Shown one piece after another: positions 7,929 through 15,845 of a stretch of DNA of 64,000 nt. Both the position numbers and the translations under genes were made by a program. Below the pieces are notes generated by a model. The model was given only the letters and a program-made list of their open reading frames with translations. It was not told the origin of the DNA and made no database searches. The stretch is from assembly GCF_000730285.1 (NCBI RefSeq), contig NZ_CP007174.1, forward strand, positions 62,001-126,000, given 5' to 3'. The stretch is from Candidatus Nitrososphaera evergladensis SR1 (lineage in GTDB: Archaea > Thermoproteota > Nitrososphaeria > Nitrososphaerales > Nitrososphaeraceae). How positions within the stretch are numbered: the stretch's first letter is position 1; each line of letters begins with the position of its first letter.

Positions 7929-8069
7929 ATGAAAAAGTTTTGCGGCAGGTGCAAAAAAGAGATTCCGCCGTATTCGCAATACCTGCTTTGCGGCGACTGT
8001 CACAAAAAGGTCGCGCTTGCAGAAGACGACAGGGAGTTTTTTGAAAACTCGCGCGTGCACTGGCGCTAG
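7929..8069 (+). CDS. Tiny zinc-ribbon protein (46 residues)
   Basis: Reads MKKFCGRCKKEIPPYSQYLL and then CGDCHKKVALAEDD, ending VHWR. Two CxxC pairs 12 residues apart form a zinc ribbon. A TTTTTTAT element at 7867-7874 and GGTGA just upstream of the ATG support expression. It converges with the CtaA-like gene, with 3 bp between the stops. The partner is unknown; such ribbons usually bind nucleic acid or protein. Confidence 0.65.
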   Translation: MKKFCGRCKKEIPPYSQYLLCGDCHKKVALAEDDREFFENSRVHWR

Positions 8070-8072
8070 ACT

Positions 8073-8600
8073 CTAGCGCCCGTGCTTTCTCCATATTCCA
8101 ACCCACAGAAACGTCAGCAGGGCAAATGCAAACACGCTGATGCCGGTCGAAAGGTGGCTTGCCACTGCTATCGGGTGCAGGTGGGTAGTCACCGTGATAA
8201 AGCCAAGCGCAAGCTGCCATGAGACTATGGCAGCCGCAATCACTGCTGCCATCTTGGCCCTCCTTATGCTTGAAGGGACGATTATTGCAGTTGCATAGAC
8301 AAAGCCGGCAGTGACGGCTGCCACCAGCCTGTGGACGTATTCAATGAAGTAGCGCCCTTCAGGCGCGCCAAAGAGACCGTTTGGGCACAGCGGCCAGTCG
8401 GTGCACGCCAGGCCGTTTTCGGTGATGGGGCCGGAGCTTAAAAAGACCCCGATGAGCATGACCGAGTAGACAAGGCCTAGCGAGATGAACGAAATGACGA
8501 TGATTGACCTCTTTAGCCGGGGTTCTTCGGCCGCTGCTGTCTTCTTTTCTGTCACTCCCTCTCTACTCTCTGCTCTGCGGCGTTTTTGACCCCTGTCCAA
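8073..8600 (-). CDS. CtaA/COX15-like heme A synthase, half-size
   Basis: 175 residues with four predicted membrane segments (about 34-55, 88-108, 116-135, 145-168). The extracytoplasmic Cys pair GLACTDWPLCPNG and two heme-ligand histidines, EYVHRL and ASHLSTG, match one half of bacterial CtaA, which is about twice this length. Archaea are known to have such four-helix forms. It would convert heme O to heme A for a terminal oxidase. The charged N terminus (RGQKRRRAESREG) is an extension. No oxidase genes lie nearby. Confidence 0.82.
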   Translation of the reverse strand: MDRGQKRRRAESREGVTEKKTAAAEEPRLKRSIIVISFISLGLVYSVMLIGVFLSSGPITENGLACTDWPLCPNGLFGAPEGRYFIEYVHRLVAAVTAGFVYATAIIVPSSIRRAKMAAVIAAAIVSWQLALGFITVTTHLHPIAVASHLSTGISVFAFALLTFLWVGIWRKHGR

Positions 8601-8721
8601 TTATTAACCTTGCCACATGACACAGCATATGCACATGCACGAACGCAGGAAACACGCGCTCTAGATATTTTGACCTTAATGCTTAAAGGAAAATTCTGCG
8701 AAATTACTATCACGCTGTCAT

Positions 8722-9093
8722 ATGGTAAGGTCAGTCCTCCTCGTCGACCAAAAGCAATCGACTGCCGAGCTGGTCAAGACGTACCTGACGGCTGACGGCT
8801 ATGAAGTGGACCATACGCCCGACCCTTCAAAGGCAGTCGAGTACGCAAGCAGGTCGCAGTACGGCGTCGTGGTGACAGACCTTGTGATGCGTGGCGGCAT
8901 GTCGGGCATCGACCTGTACAGAGAGATAAGGTCCTACGACGTGCAGGTGCGCTTTGTGTTCATGCTGGTCCTGTCGGCCGACGTTCTACGGCTGATGGGG
9001 TCGCTTGAGAGAAGCGACGTCATAAAGAAGGAGCCGCTTTCCATGAACGAGGTCATATGCAAGGTGCGCGCCGCGTTCACGAATAGTCGCTAA
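8722..9093 (+). CDS. Single-domain response regulator (receiver)
   Basis: 123 residues, receiver domain only. The phospho-acceptor aspartate is in VVVTDLVM (about residue 53), the switch Ser/Thr is in FMLVLSAD and the conserved lysine in VIKKEPL. The acidic pocket after the first strand reads LLVDQKQS rather than the usual DD or ED, so one metal-binding acid is replaced by Gln. No output domain and no histidine kinase are nearby, so it would act as a stand-alone partner. Its end overlaps the convergent small gene at 9077-9259. Confidence 0.9.
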   Translation: MVRSVLLVDQKQSTAELVKTYLTADGYEVDHTPDPSKAVEYASRSQYGVVVTDLVMRGGMSGIDLYREIRSYDVQVRFVFMLVLSADVLRLMGSLERSDVIKKEPLSMNEVICKVRAAFTNSR

Positions 9094-9259
9094 AGATGCT
9101 GTTGACGTACGACGCCAGGTCGTCGCGCAGCTTTATCACCTTGGCGCGCTTGTCGCCATCCAGGTCGGTCATCAAAAGCGCCTCTAGGCCCTCCACCAGG
9201 TACTTTATGTTTGGAAGCGTCAAAAGCACTTGCTCTTCTTCCCTTTGTTTTCCACCCAT
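9077..9259 (-). CDS. Small hypothetical protein (60 residues)
   Basis: Starts MGGKQREEEQVLLTLPNIKY; the remainder is one or two amphipathic helices (LVEGLEALLMT, KRAKVIKLRDDLASYVNSIF). The longer frame up to 9397 would run into the upstream region of the cyclase gene, so I start at 9259. It overlaps the receiver gene end to end by 17 bp. No family is recognised. Confidence 0.6.
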   Translation of the reverse strand: MGGKQREEEQVLLTLPNIKYLVEGLEALLMTDLDGDKRAKVIKLRDDLASYVNSIFSDYS

Positions 9260-9350
9260 CCCGCCGGTATATGCGTGGCACTCGTTATTAATCATCTCGC
9301 CCGTACAAATGAGTTTAATAGCCGATCTGCGCTGCAAATGCGGCATAAAC

Positions 9351-10301
9351 ATGTCTGATCCTGCCACGCCGGACTCGCAGCGGCAGATAATAATCAACCT
9401 CTACAACTCTGGCATAGAGCCGGACATAATCGCCCTGCAGCTTGACGTCGACAGGGAGCAGGTGGACAGGACGATAGCCGAGTTTGCGGCAGAGGAGGAG
9501 CGCAAGCACGATTCGGCAAACGCCACGTCTGGGGCGCCGTCGCTTTCGTCGTTTGAGCTCGGCCCAGTGGTGGACACGGAGCAGGCAGTCAGGCTGGCGC
9601 AGGAGCGGGTGTGGCGCGCCCTCCGCTTTGAGCCGCAGTTCAACCTCTCGACAGAGGAGACAAACAACATCCTGGAAAAGTTTGCCAAGTCCAAGGTGGG
9701 CTTTGTAATCCTGTACGTCGACGTCGTAGGGTCAACAAAACTGTCGATGACCATCCCGGCGGACAGGCTTGCCACCATAGTGCAGGCGTTTACGCAGGAA
9801 ATGTCGATCCTTATTTCCGCCTACGGCGGGTACGTGCTGAAATACGTGGGCGACGCCATCCTGGCGTTCTTTCTTGCCGACTGGAACAATCTGCGAGTGC
9901 CGTGCGCAAACGCAGTTTCGTGCGCGCAGGCGATGATAAAAGTGATGCGGCAGGGCGTCAACCCTATCCTCAACCAGTACGACTATCCAGAGCTGAACGT
10001 GCGCGTCGGGATCGACGTGGGCGACAACGTCGTGGTGCAGTACGGGTGGGACACGATGACGCTTGAGGATGGCAGGCAGGTCAGGAGGCCGCACCTTGAC
10101 ATCCTCGGGTACACGATAAGCGTGACTGCCAAGATGACCGGGATTGCCAAGCCGGACCAGATAATGATAGGGCAGTTCGTGTACGAGGCGCTGTGCGACG
10201 AGGCCAAGGAGGCGTTTGCGCCCGTGCAGATAGGCCCTGAAAAGTGGGACTATGTCAGCGACTATACGGGCAAGATCTACAAGCTGTACGGCAGCAGGTA
10301 A
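9351..10301 (+). CDS. Class III adenylate/guanylate cyclase
   Basis: 316 residues. The N-terminal 50 residues (RQIIINLYNSGIEPDIIALQ) resemble a helix-turn-helix of the resolvase type. The cyclase homology domain spans about 110-300: the metal-binding aspartates are visible in FVILYVDVVGSTKL and GGYVLKYVGDAILAFF, and a conserved Asp-containing strand in VRVGIDVGDNVV. It should make a cyclic nucleotide from ATP or GTP. TTTAATA at 9314-9320 lies 31-37 bp before the ATG, supporting this start over the in-frame ATG at 9310. Confidence 0.88.
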   Translation: MSDPATPDSQRQIIINLYNSGIEPDIIALQLDVDREQVDRTIAEFAAEEERKHDSANATSGAPSLSSFELGPVVDTEQAVRLAQERVWRALRFEPQFNLSTEETNNILEKFAKSKVGFVILYVDVVGSTKLSMTIPADRLATIVQAFTQEMSILISAYGGYVLKYVGDAILAFFLADWNNLRVPCANAVSCAQAMIKVMRQGVNPILNQYDYPELNVRVGIDVGDNVVVQYGWDTMTLEDGRQVRRPHLDILGYTISVTAKMTGIAKPDQIMIGQFVYEALCDEAKEAFAPVQIGPEKWDYVSDYTGKIYKLYGSR

Positions 10302-10475
10302 GTAGAGGTAAGCAAAACAGCCAGCAACGTCTTACGCTAAGTACAGTCAGAGTTTTGAGCAGCGAAAAAGCGCACCTGTCAAGTTTATAGAGTAGCAAGC
10401 GAGCGACTTTATGTACAAAGCCCAATTTTACATCATTGCAACACGCTACATGATGACGAAGAGGAGATTTTTTTA

Positions 10476-11354
10476 TTGAGGAACGCCGCCGCAATCATCA
10501 TCGTTATAATAATATCATTTGCAATCTTGGCCGCTGCAGACAGTAGTAACAGCAGCGCACTTGCGTATCCCTTGCTGCCTCCTTGGGCACAAAACCCCCG
10601 CAACGCCGGCATGGGAATAGTGGGCATGTCCATGCTCTCTGCAACATCCCATAATTGCAACATCGAGCTCCCTGCGGAAAACCCTGACAACGGAGGCGAG
10701 TCTGTAAGGTTCAAGATTCCCCAGGGAGTCGCTGACATTGTAAGCGCCGGCGAACCAGACAAGCCTGCCAACTTCCACATTGCGTTTGAAGGGGATGACG
10801 GCCTGTACTATGAGGTAGGGATCTACTATGGGGACTGGTCAAGGGACTCTGACATAGGGTACAATGCCACCAAGTTTCAGGTAGCCTGGGGAATAGGCGG
10901 GATTCTAAGAGGGGTCTCTAACGTCCCGGTGATTGCCGGCCACACGCTTGAACTTTCGATATTGTATGGCCAGAGCAGCACAAGGCAGTGGCAGGTGTGG
11001 ATGGACGACCTTGACGACTCAAAGCCGGTCCAGGTCGTAAACATCGGGCATCCGTCAATGAAGGTCAAGAGCGATTACCTTACATTTGTTGAAGCAGGAA
11101 GTTTTGCTCCAAACACCAACACGCAGAGGCTGGGGCTGGTGGAAGTGCTGAATATCCAGCACGCTACCAGAGCAAGTAATGATGATAATAGTAATAACAA
11201 CAAGATGGACTTGAGCACATGGACGAGCGGATATCTGCTCACGGATTGCTCGCCTGTCAACAGCAGCTACGGTGTCACGTACCTGGGCAGCACCGGCAAA
11301 TTCAAGATCGGATATGAAGGAGAGACGACCAAAAATGGGCACAAATTCTGGTAA
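10476..11354 (+). CDS. Secreted beta-rich protein of unknown function
   Basis: 292 residues from a TTG with GAGGAG 9 bp upstream. Residues 5-28 form a signal peptide or anchor (AIIIVIIISFAILAAA). The rest is beta-rich with many aromatic residues (FHIAFEGDDGLYYEVGIYYG; RQWQVWMDDLDD), which looks like a jelly-roll or lectin-like fold, and a Asn/Asp-rich stretch near 245 encoded by AAT/GAT repeats. No catalytic motif is recognised. The following gene also encodes an exported protein. Confidence 0.7.
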   Translation: MRNAAAIIIVIIISFAILAAADSSNSSALAYPLLPPWAQNPRNAGMGIVGMSMLSATSHNCNIELPAENPDNGGESVRFKIPQGVADIVSAGEPDKPANFHIAFEGDDGLYYEVGIYYGDWSRDSDIGYNATKFQVAWGIGGILRGVSNVPVIAGHTLELSILYGQSSTRQWQVWMDDLDDSKPVQVVNIGHPSMKVKSDYLTFVEAGSFAPNTNTQRLGLVEVLNIQHATRASNDDNSNNNKMDLSTWTSGYLLTDCSPVNSSYGVTYLGSTGKFKIGYEGETTKNGHKFW

Positions 11355-11394
11355 CTGAGCGGCGACTTTTCCTCTCTCCCCCCTACTCTCTGCC

Positions 11395-12000
11395 TTGAGT
11401 GGATCAAAAGTCCATCTTCTTTTAATTATTCATGCACATAAACTGTTGAAGAAGCAGAATATAGCGCAGTACAATGATACGCACAGATCAGTGGTGGCCT
11501 TTTTGTTGCTTGCAGTAGCAGCAACAATAATAGCGGCAGCGGCCTATCCAGAGTACTCGCTTGTGAATCTGCAACGCCTTGCGGCCGGCGAGATGATGCT
11601 GCCGGATAGCAACAACGTCGTCATCGTCAAGTTTACGTCTTTATCCGCCTACGATTCTAATCACAATTATCTAGGCAATATAAAAGACAACATGACTTTT
11701 AGATTCGGCGAGCCAGTATTCCTTCAGGCAAACTTTACAAATTCCAAGAGTCCGTCCGGCAACAATAACTATCTGGCTATTATTGAGGTACGCAATAGCA
11801 ATACATCAGAGACCATGGTCTTTTCTAGCGTCCAGACAGAGAAATTTGCAGAGGCAGGAAACTTGGCAATAGGGACGTACTGGAAGCCAGATCAAAAGGC
11901 CAGTTATACCATACTGGTTTTTCTCTTGCAAAAGCCCGAAGATCTCAACAAAACACCTATTCAGCCTCCAATATCCTCTGTGAGGGTACAGGTGGCATGA
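11395..12000 (+). CDS. Membrane-anchored extracytoplasmic hypothetical protein
   Basis: 201 residues from a TTG. One hydrophobic helix at about 33-50 (VVAFLLLAVAATIIAAAA) precedes a beta-rich outside domain (FRFGEPVFLQANFTN, YLAIIEVRNSNTSETMVF, IGTYWKPDQKASYTILVFLL), the pattern of an immunoglobulin-like domain. Several N-x-S/T glycosylation sites occur. It follows another secreted protein by 40 bp. A start nearer the membrane helix is possible. Confidence 0.65.
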   Translation: MSGSKVHLLLIIHAHKLLKKQNIAQYNDTHRSVVAFLLLAVAATIIAAAAYPEYSLVNLQRLAAGEMMLPDSNNVVIVKFTSLSAYDSNHNYLGNIKDNMTFRFGEPVFLQANFTNSKSPSGNNNYLAIIEVRNSNTSETMVFSSVQTEKFAEAGNLAIGTYWKPDQKASYTILVFLLQKPEDLNKTPIQPPISSVRVQVA

Positions 12001-12144
12001 AGGAAGGCTACAGCCCTTTTGTCGCCGCCATGCCCTGCTATATATAAGCACATGTGAGAATGGATAACCGCCGAAAACCGCGCCAACCTCATTAAATTTC
12101 AGAAACTATATATCAGAATTTTACGCAATTATCTATCCAGGCAT

Positions 12145-12873
12145 ATGCACGCGATGGACTATGAGGATTCTTTTGTCAAGATCGCAGGTCTGATAGGGGG
12201 AGAGGAGTACGTCAAGGTATCACGCGCCCTTCTCAATACCGAGGACGTCACCGATGAAGAGATAGCAAGCGCAACCGGATTAAAGATAAACATCGTGCGC
12301 AAGGTTCTGTACGACCTGTTTGGAAAAGCGCTGATAACCGGCATCAGGGTCAAGGACGAAAAGAAGGGCTGGTTCGTCTACCGCTGGCGCGCCAAGCAGG
12401 ACCACGTCGACAATTTCATTGAAAACCAAAAGAAAAAGATCCTCGACAGGCTGCACAAGCGCCTGGAGCACGAGGACTCGACGGAATTCTACCACTGCGG
12501 CAACCACGACTGCCCGCGCGTAAAATTCGACACGGCGGTTGAACTGTTCTTCAAGTGCCCCAATTGCAAGGGCCCGCTTAACATGGTCGACAACAGCAAG
12601 GTCAAGGAGGCACTGCGCTACAAGATAGACCAGATAACCACCGACATCATCAACTCCAAGGCCAACGCGGCTGCAAACAAGGAGGCAGCGGAAGCAGCAG
12701 CTGCGGCCGAAGAGGAGGAAGAAGAAGGAGAAGAAGAGGAAGCGGGAGAAAAGGCTGCAAAGGGGAAAAAGAGTAGTAAAAAGCCGTCATCATCGTCGTC
12801 CAAGGCCAAGGCGCCTGCCAACAGCAGCAAAAAGGCTGCCGCCGCTGCGCCCAAGCCGAAGAAGAAAAAGTAA
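12145..12873 (+). CDS. tfe: Transcription factor E, alpha subunit, with Lys/Ala-rich tail
   Basis: Helps RNA polymerase open promoters. 242 residues: an N-terminal winged helix (about 8-90; IASATGLKINIVRKVLYDLF) and a zinc ribbon with CGNHDC ... CPNC at about 117-150. After residue 170 the protein has an unusually long low-complexity tail: acidic (AAEEEEEEGEEEEAGE) then basic (KGKKSSKKPSSSSS ... PKPKKKK), about 70 residues beyond the normal family end. TATA-like ACTATATATC lies about 30 bp upstream of the ATG. Confidence 0.93.
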   Translation: MHAMDYEDSFVKIAGLIGGEEYVKVSRALLNTEDVTDEEIASATGLKINIVRKVLYDLFGKALITGIRVKDEKKGWFVYRWRAKQDHVDNFIENQKKKILDRLHKRLEHEDSTEFYHCGNHDCPRVKFDTAVELFFKCPNCKGPLNMVDNSKVKEALRYKIDQITTDIINSKANAAANKEAAEAAAAAEEEEEEGEEEEAGEKAAKGKKSSKKPSSSSSKAKAPANSSKKAAAAAPKPKKKK

Positions 12874-12887
12874 GTGAGCGAGACTGG

Positions 12888-13594
12888 CTAGTTAGCAAGC
12901 AACGACCTGGCGGTCGCAAATATTTTTGACCACATTTCCCACGTGAGCCTGCCCGTGTTGGTATTCTGCCTGCTTGGGTGGTACGAGGCAAGGAGCGCCC
13001 TGCCTGAAACGACATTGTCGTACTGGGCACCGTGCGCAAACGCAAGGCCCCTTGCGCCAACCGCCCTGCAGTAGGCGTCAAACGCTATTTTTCCAAGGGC
13101 AAGGACCACCCTGACATTTTTTAGCACAGCAAGCTCTGCCTGCAGGTACGGCAGGCAGTTTGCAAGCTCTTGCGGCGTGGGCTTGTTGTCAGGAGGCGCA
13201 CATCTTGCAGCGGCAGTGATGTACGCGCCAGTGAGCACGAGCCCGTCGTCGCGTGCGCGGCTTGCCGGCTTGCCGGCTTGCTTGCAAACCCTGCCTCATG
13301 CATCGCCCTTGCAAGCCAGTCGCCCGAGCTGTCGCCGGTAAACATCCTGCCGGTCCTGTTGCCGCCGTGCGCGGCCGGCGCAAGGCCGACTATCCGCAGC
13401 CTTGCATCAGGGTCGCCCCAGCTTGGCAGCGGTTTCGACCAGTAATTCTCGCTGAAATGCCGCTTCGTCTTTTCCCTGCCCACGTCGCGGATGTATTTTG
13501 CAAGCCGTGGGCACTTTTTGCAGGCAACGACCCTGCTGTTTAGCAGCCCAAGCTCGCCAGCGGCACTATCATCGTTCATAGAAAGCGGTTGCAA
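12888..13594 (-). pseudogene. udg: Family 5 uracil-DNA glycosylase, frameshifted by an 8-bp duplication
   Basis: The N-terminal half (start 13594 or 13579) has a CKKCPRL cysteine pair and the active-site motif LAPAAHGGNRTGRMFTGD of UdgB-type enzymes; the second half, in another frame, has LVLTGAYITAAARCAPPDN, VLALGKIAFDAY and the SYHPS motif. The break is at 13261-13280, where the unit CTTGCCGG (plus strand) is tandemly repeated. Removing one 8-bp copy restores one continuous frame (SKPASRARDDGLVLTGAYIT) of about 232 residues. It may be a true mutation, a switchable phase site or an assembly error. When intact it removes uracil or hypoxanthine from DNA. Confidence 0.88.
13261..13280. repeat. 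8-bp tandem repeat at the udg frameshift
   Basis: CTTGCCGG CTTGCCGG CTTG, two and a half units inside udg. Loss of one unit restores the reading frame. Confidence 0.85.
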
Positions 13595-13643
13595 TCATCC
13601 CACGAATAATCTTTTTATCACCCATCGAAACTTTCGTTCACGT

Positions 13644-14000
13644 TTGTCCAGTTCCGATAATGGCAGCAGCATCGCCAACGCAAGCGAACTGACGTGGATC
13701 GCCGGCGCGGTAGTCCTGAGCGACAACCCGCCGCAGCAGCTAAAGTTCTGGCGCAAAAAGTTTGGAGTAAAGCAGGCCGACCTTGCAAAAAAGATGGCCA
13801 TCACCCCCTCGGTCCTGAGCGACTATGAGAAGGGCAGAAGGCCGTCCCCCGGTGCCAACTTTATCAAGCGCTACTTGCAGGCGCTGTACGAGCTGGCGCA
13901 GTCTGGCGGCGGCCCTGGGCCTCACGTAGAGCAAGAAACTACTGCAACGCCGGAGGAGCCAATGACGGCGGGCGCTGCTGTAACTATAAATCAGCCGTAG
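13644..14000 (+). CDS. Xre-family helix-turn-helix regulator
   Basis: 118 residues from a TTG at 13644; the frame is open further upstream but that part lies over udg. A CTTTTTAT element about 30 bp before suggests a near-leaderless message. The HTH spans about 35-75: LKFWRKKFGVKQADLAKKM, then TPSVLSDYEKGRRPSPGANF, typical of cro/C1-type domains. The C terminus is Pro/Thr-rich and probably disordered. It is divergent from udg and could regulate it, but there is no direct evidence. Confidence 0.85.
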   Translation: MSSSDNGSSIANASELTWIAGAVVLSDNPPQQLKFWRKKFGVKQADLAKKMAITPSVLSDYEKGRRPSPGANFIKRYLQALYELAQSGGGPGPHVEQETTATPEEPMTAGAAVTINQP

Positions 14001-14020
14001 CCCTGCTTTTCCTCACACAC

Positions 14021-14197
14021 ATGCCCCTCATATTGGTGTCACTGTATCCCGGCAGGACAAAAGAGCAGAAAGACGAGTTTGCAAAGGCAGTAACTGACGC
14101 AGCAGTCAGCATACTAAAGACAAAAGCAGAGCACGTCATCGTAGTCTATGACGAGAACCCGAAGGAAAACTGGTTCCAGGCCGGCAAGCAGCTCTAA
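14021..14197 (+). CDS. 4-oxalocrotonate tautomerase family protein
   Basis: 58 residues beginning MPLILVSLYPGRTKEQKDEF; the proline after Met is the catalytic base of this family, exposed once Met is removed. The C-terminal segment (AEHVIVVYDENPKENWFQAG) matches the tautomerase end, and 58 residues is the usual size. It is 20 bp after the Xre-type regulator and 38 bp before the amidase gene, so the three may form an operon. The natural substrate is not evident. Confidence 0.85.
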   Translation: MPLILVSLYPGRTKEQKDEFAKAVTDAAVSILKTKAEHVIVVYDENPKENWFQAGKQL

Positions 14198-14235
14198 CCT
14201 TTTATCCGCGGTAGCGCGAGTGAGTGTGAATATCT

Positions 14236-15051
14236 GTGACATCCGTCGCCGTAGTGCAGATGAAGTCGTCAGAAGACAAGCAGGACAACCTGCGGCAGTC
14301 AGTCGCGTACATAGAGCAGGCCGCGGCCGGCAAGGCGCAGCTGGTATGCTTTCCCGAGTTCCAGATGGCGTTTTCGCCTGGCACCCAGACTGCTTTTGAA
14401 TTGTCAAAACTTGCAGAGACTGTACAGGGCAGCTTTGTTACCACCCTGAGAAAGGCCGCAAAGGCAGGCAAGGTCGAGGTGGTGGCCGCGATGTATGAAA
14501 AGGGCGCAGGCAACCGCGTTTACGACACGGCAGTCGTGATAAGCAGCAAGGGAGCGATAACATCCGTGTACCGCAAGCTGCACCTGTACGACGCGCTCGG
14601 CTTTAAGGAATCAAAAAAGCTCATCCCCGGCAAAAAACTGGTCAAGCCGGCAAAGACGGCGGCAGCGGGCAACATCGGCGTCATGATATGCTACGACATC
14701 CGGTTTCCAGAGCTGTCAAGGCTCCTGACGATAAAGGGTGCAAGCGTGCTCGTTGCGCCCTCTGGATGGGTGCAGGGCCCGATGAAGGAGGAGCACTGGC
14801 AGACAATGCTAAAGGCCCGCGCAATTGAAAACGGCTCGTACGTCGTCGCACCAGACCAGGTGGGCAACATTTACGCCGGCAGGAGCATGGTCATTGACCC
14901 GTTTGGAGCAGTGCTCCTTGACATGGGCCAGAGAGAAGGCATGGAGACAGTGGAGCTTGACATGGACAAAGTCAAGCAGGTAAGGCAGTCGCTTCCGCTT
15001 TTAAAGAACCGCAGGACTGACGTCTATTCCCTCTCTAGCAAGAAAGGTTAA
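14236..15051 (+). CDS. Nitrilase-family amidase (Nit1/Nit2-like)
   Basis: 271 residues from a GTG. The Glu-Lys-Cys triad is visible: CFPEFQ (Glu about 41), YRKLHLYDALGF (Lys) and VMICYDIRFPELSR (Cys). The CYDIRFPEL form and the overall length point to the branch with omega-amidase and deaminated-glutathione amidase rather than true nitrilases. It would hydrolyse a small amide in the cytoplasm. The preceding tautomerase is 38 bp away. Confidence 0.88.
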   Translation: MTSVAVVQMKSSEDKQDNLRQSVAYIEQAAAGKAQLVCFPEFQMAFSPGTQTAFELSKLAETVQGSFVTTLRKAAKAGKVEVVAAMYEKGAGNRVYDTAVVISSKGAITSVYRKLHLYDALGFKESKKLIPGKKLVKPAKTAAAGNIGVMICYDIRFPELSRLLTIKGASVLVAPSGWVQGPMKEEHWQTMLKARAIENGSYVVAPDQVGNIYAGRSMVIDPFGAVLLDMGQREGMETVELDMDKVKQVRQSLPLLKNRRTDVYSLSSKKG

Positions 15052-15084
15052 GAGGCATTTTCTGCAATAATACCTTGCATACCC

Positions 15085-15681
15085 TTGTTTGGCGGCGAGG
15101 ACGACAAGGCAAAATTCAATACCGTTCTGACCGACGAGGACGACCTGGCCGAGATAAAGAAAATCGCAGATCGCCTGGACGAAGACGAAACGGTTCTGGT
15201 GGTCGCAAGGCAATCAAGGGTCAAGCCCGGAGGCTCCCTGACTACTCCAAACATAATATTTGCAACTAACAAGAGGCTGATAATCCGGGACCCCCGCTCG
15301 CTAGGATTAAGGCAGAGCATCGAAGACATCAGCTACGACAGGATTACAAGTGCAAGGATTGACCAAGGTATGCTTTCCTCGCGCATAATTCTGCGTGCGC
15401 CGGGACTCAGCACCATTGCCGAAAAAAAGCTTGACGGGATTACAATGGGCAGTGACAGCAACGAAGGGCAGATAGAGGCAATCCCAAAAGACAAGGCCGA
15501 AAAAATAATCGAAGCCGTAAATCAGGGAATACAAAGAGCCAAAGTTCCGACCACCACCATAGTCAACAATCAGGCCTCGATTGCGGACGAGCTGGACAAG
15601 CTTGCCAAATTAAAGGAGCAGGGCGTATTGTCGGAAGCGGAATTCGTGCAGATGAAGCAAGAACTCCTGAAAAAGCTCTAG
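15085..15681 (+). CDS. PH-like domain protein with C-terminal SHOCT motif
   Basis: 198 residues from a TTG. The central part (about 38-110) has the pattern of a bacterial-type PH domain (DETVLVVARQSRVKPGG, NIIFATNKRLIIRDP, DISYDRITSARIDQG, SRIILRAPG). The last 30 residues (ADELDKLAKLKEQGVLSEAE followed by FVQMKQELLKKL) are a SHOCT motif, a short module often at the ends of such proteins and thought to mediate oligomerisation. No catalytic residues are expected. Confidence 0.85.
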   Translation: MFGGEDDKAKFNTVLTDEDDLAEIKKIADRLDEDETVLVVARQSRVKPGGSLTTPNIIFATNKRLIIRDPRSLGLRQSIEDISYDRITSARIDQGMLSSRIILRAPGLSTIAEKKLDGITMGSDSNEGQIEAIPKDKAEKIIEAVNQGIQRAKVPTTTIVNNQASIADELDKLAKLKEQGVLSEAEFVQMKQELLKKL

Positions 15682-15812
15682 CAGCTCAGCGCAAGGTAGT
15701 GGTCGTTGTGGCTTGTGCGCCATTGCATCTTGCATTCGTGTTTCTCAATAGGGCATGAGAAGCGCTCGCTGCAGTGCTCGCACATGTGCGAATGGTCGCT
15801 TGCAAAGCTCAT
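15678..15812 (-). CDS. Tiny Cys/His-rich protein (44 residues)
   Basis: Reads MSFASDHSHMCEHCSERFSC and then PIEKHECKMQWRTSHNDHYL, ending ALSC. Cys and His spacing (CxxC, C, HxxC) suggests one zinc site. A GATAAAA element at about 15842 on the minus strand lies 30 bp before the ATG. Its stop overlaps the PH-protein stop by 4 bp. It sits just downstream of topoisomerase I, which is read in the same direction. Confidence 0.5.
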   Translation of the reverse strand: MSFASDHSHMCEHCSERFSCPIEKHECKMQWRTSHNDHYLALSC

Positions 15813-15845
15813 ATATGCGCGCGTAAATGTGCTGTTTTTCTTTTA

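Noticed and set aside
9096-9350. Extended N terminus of the cyclase gene
   Set aside because: It overlaps the minus-strand small gene and lacks domain character; a TATA box supports the start at 9351.
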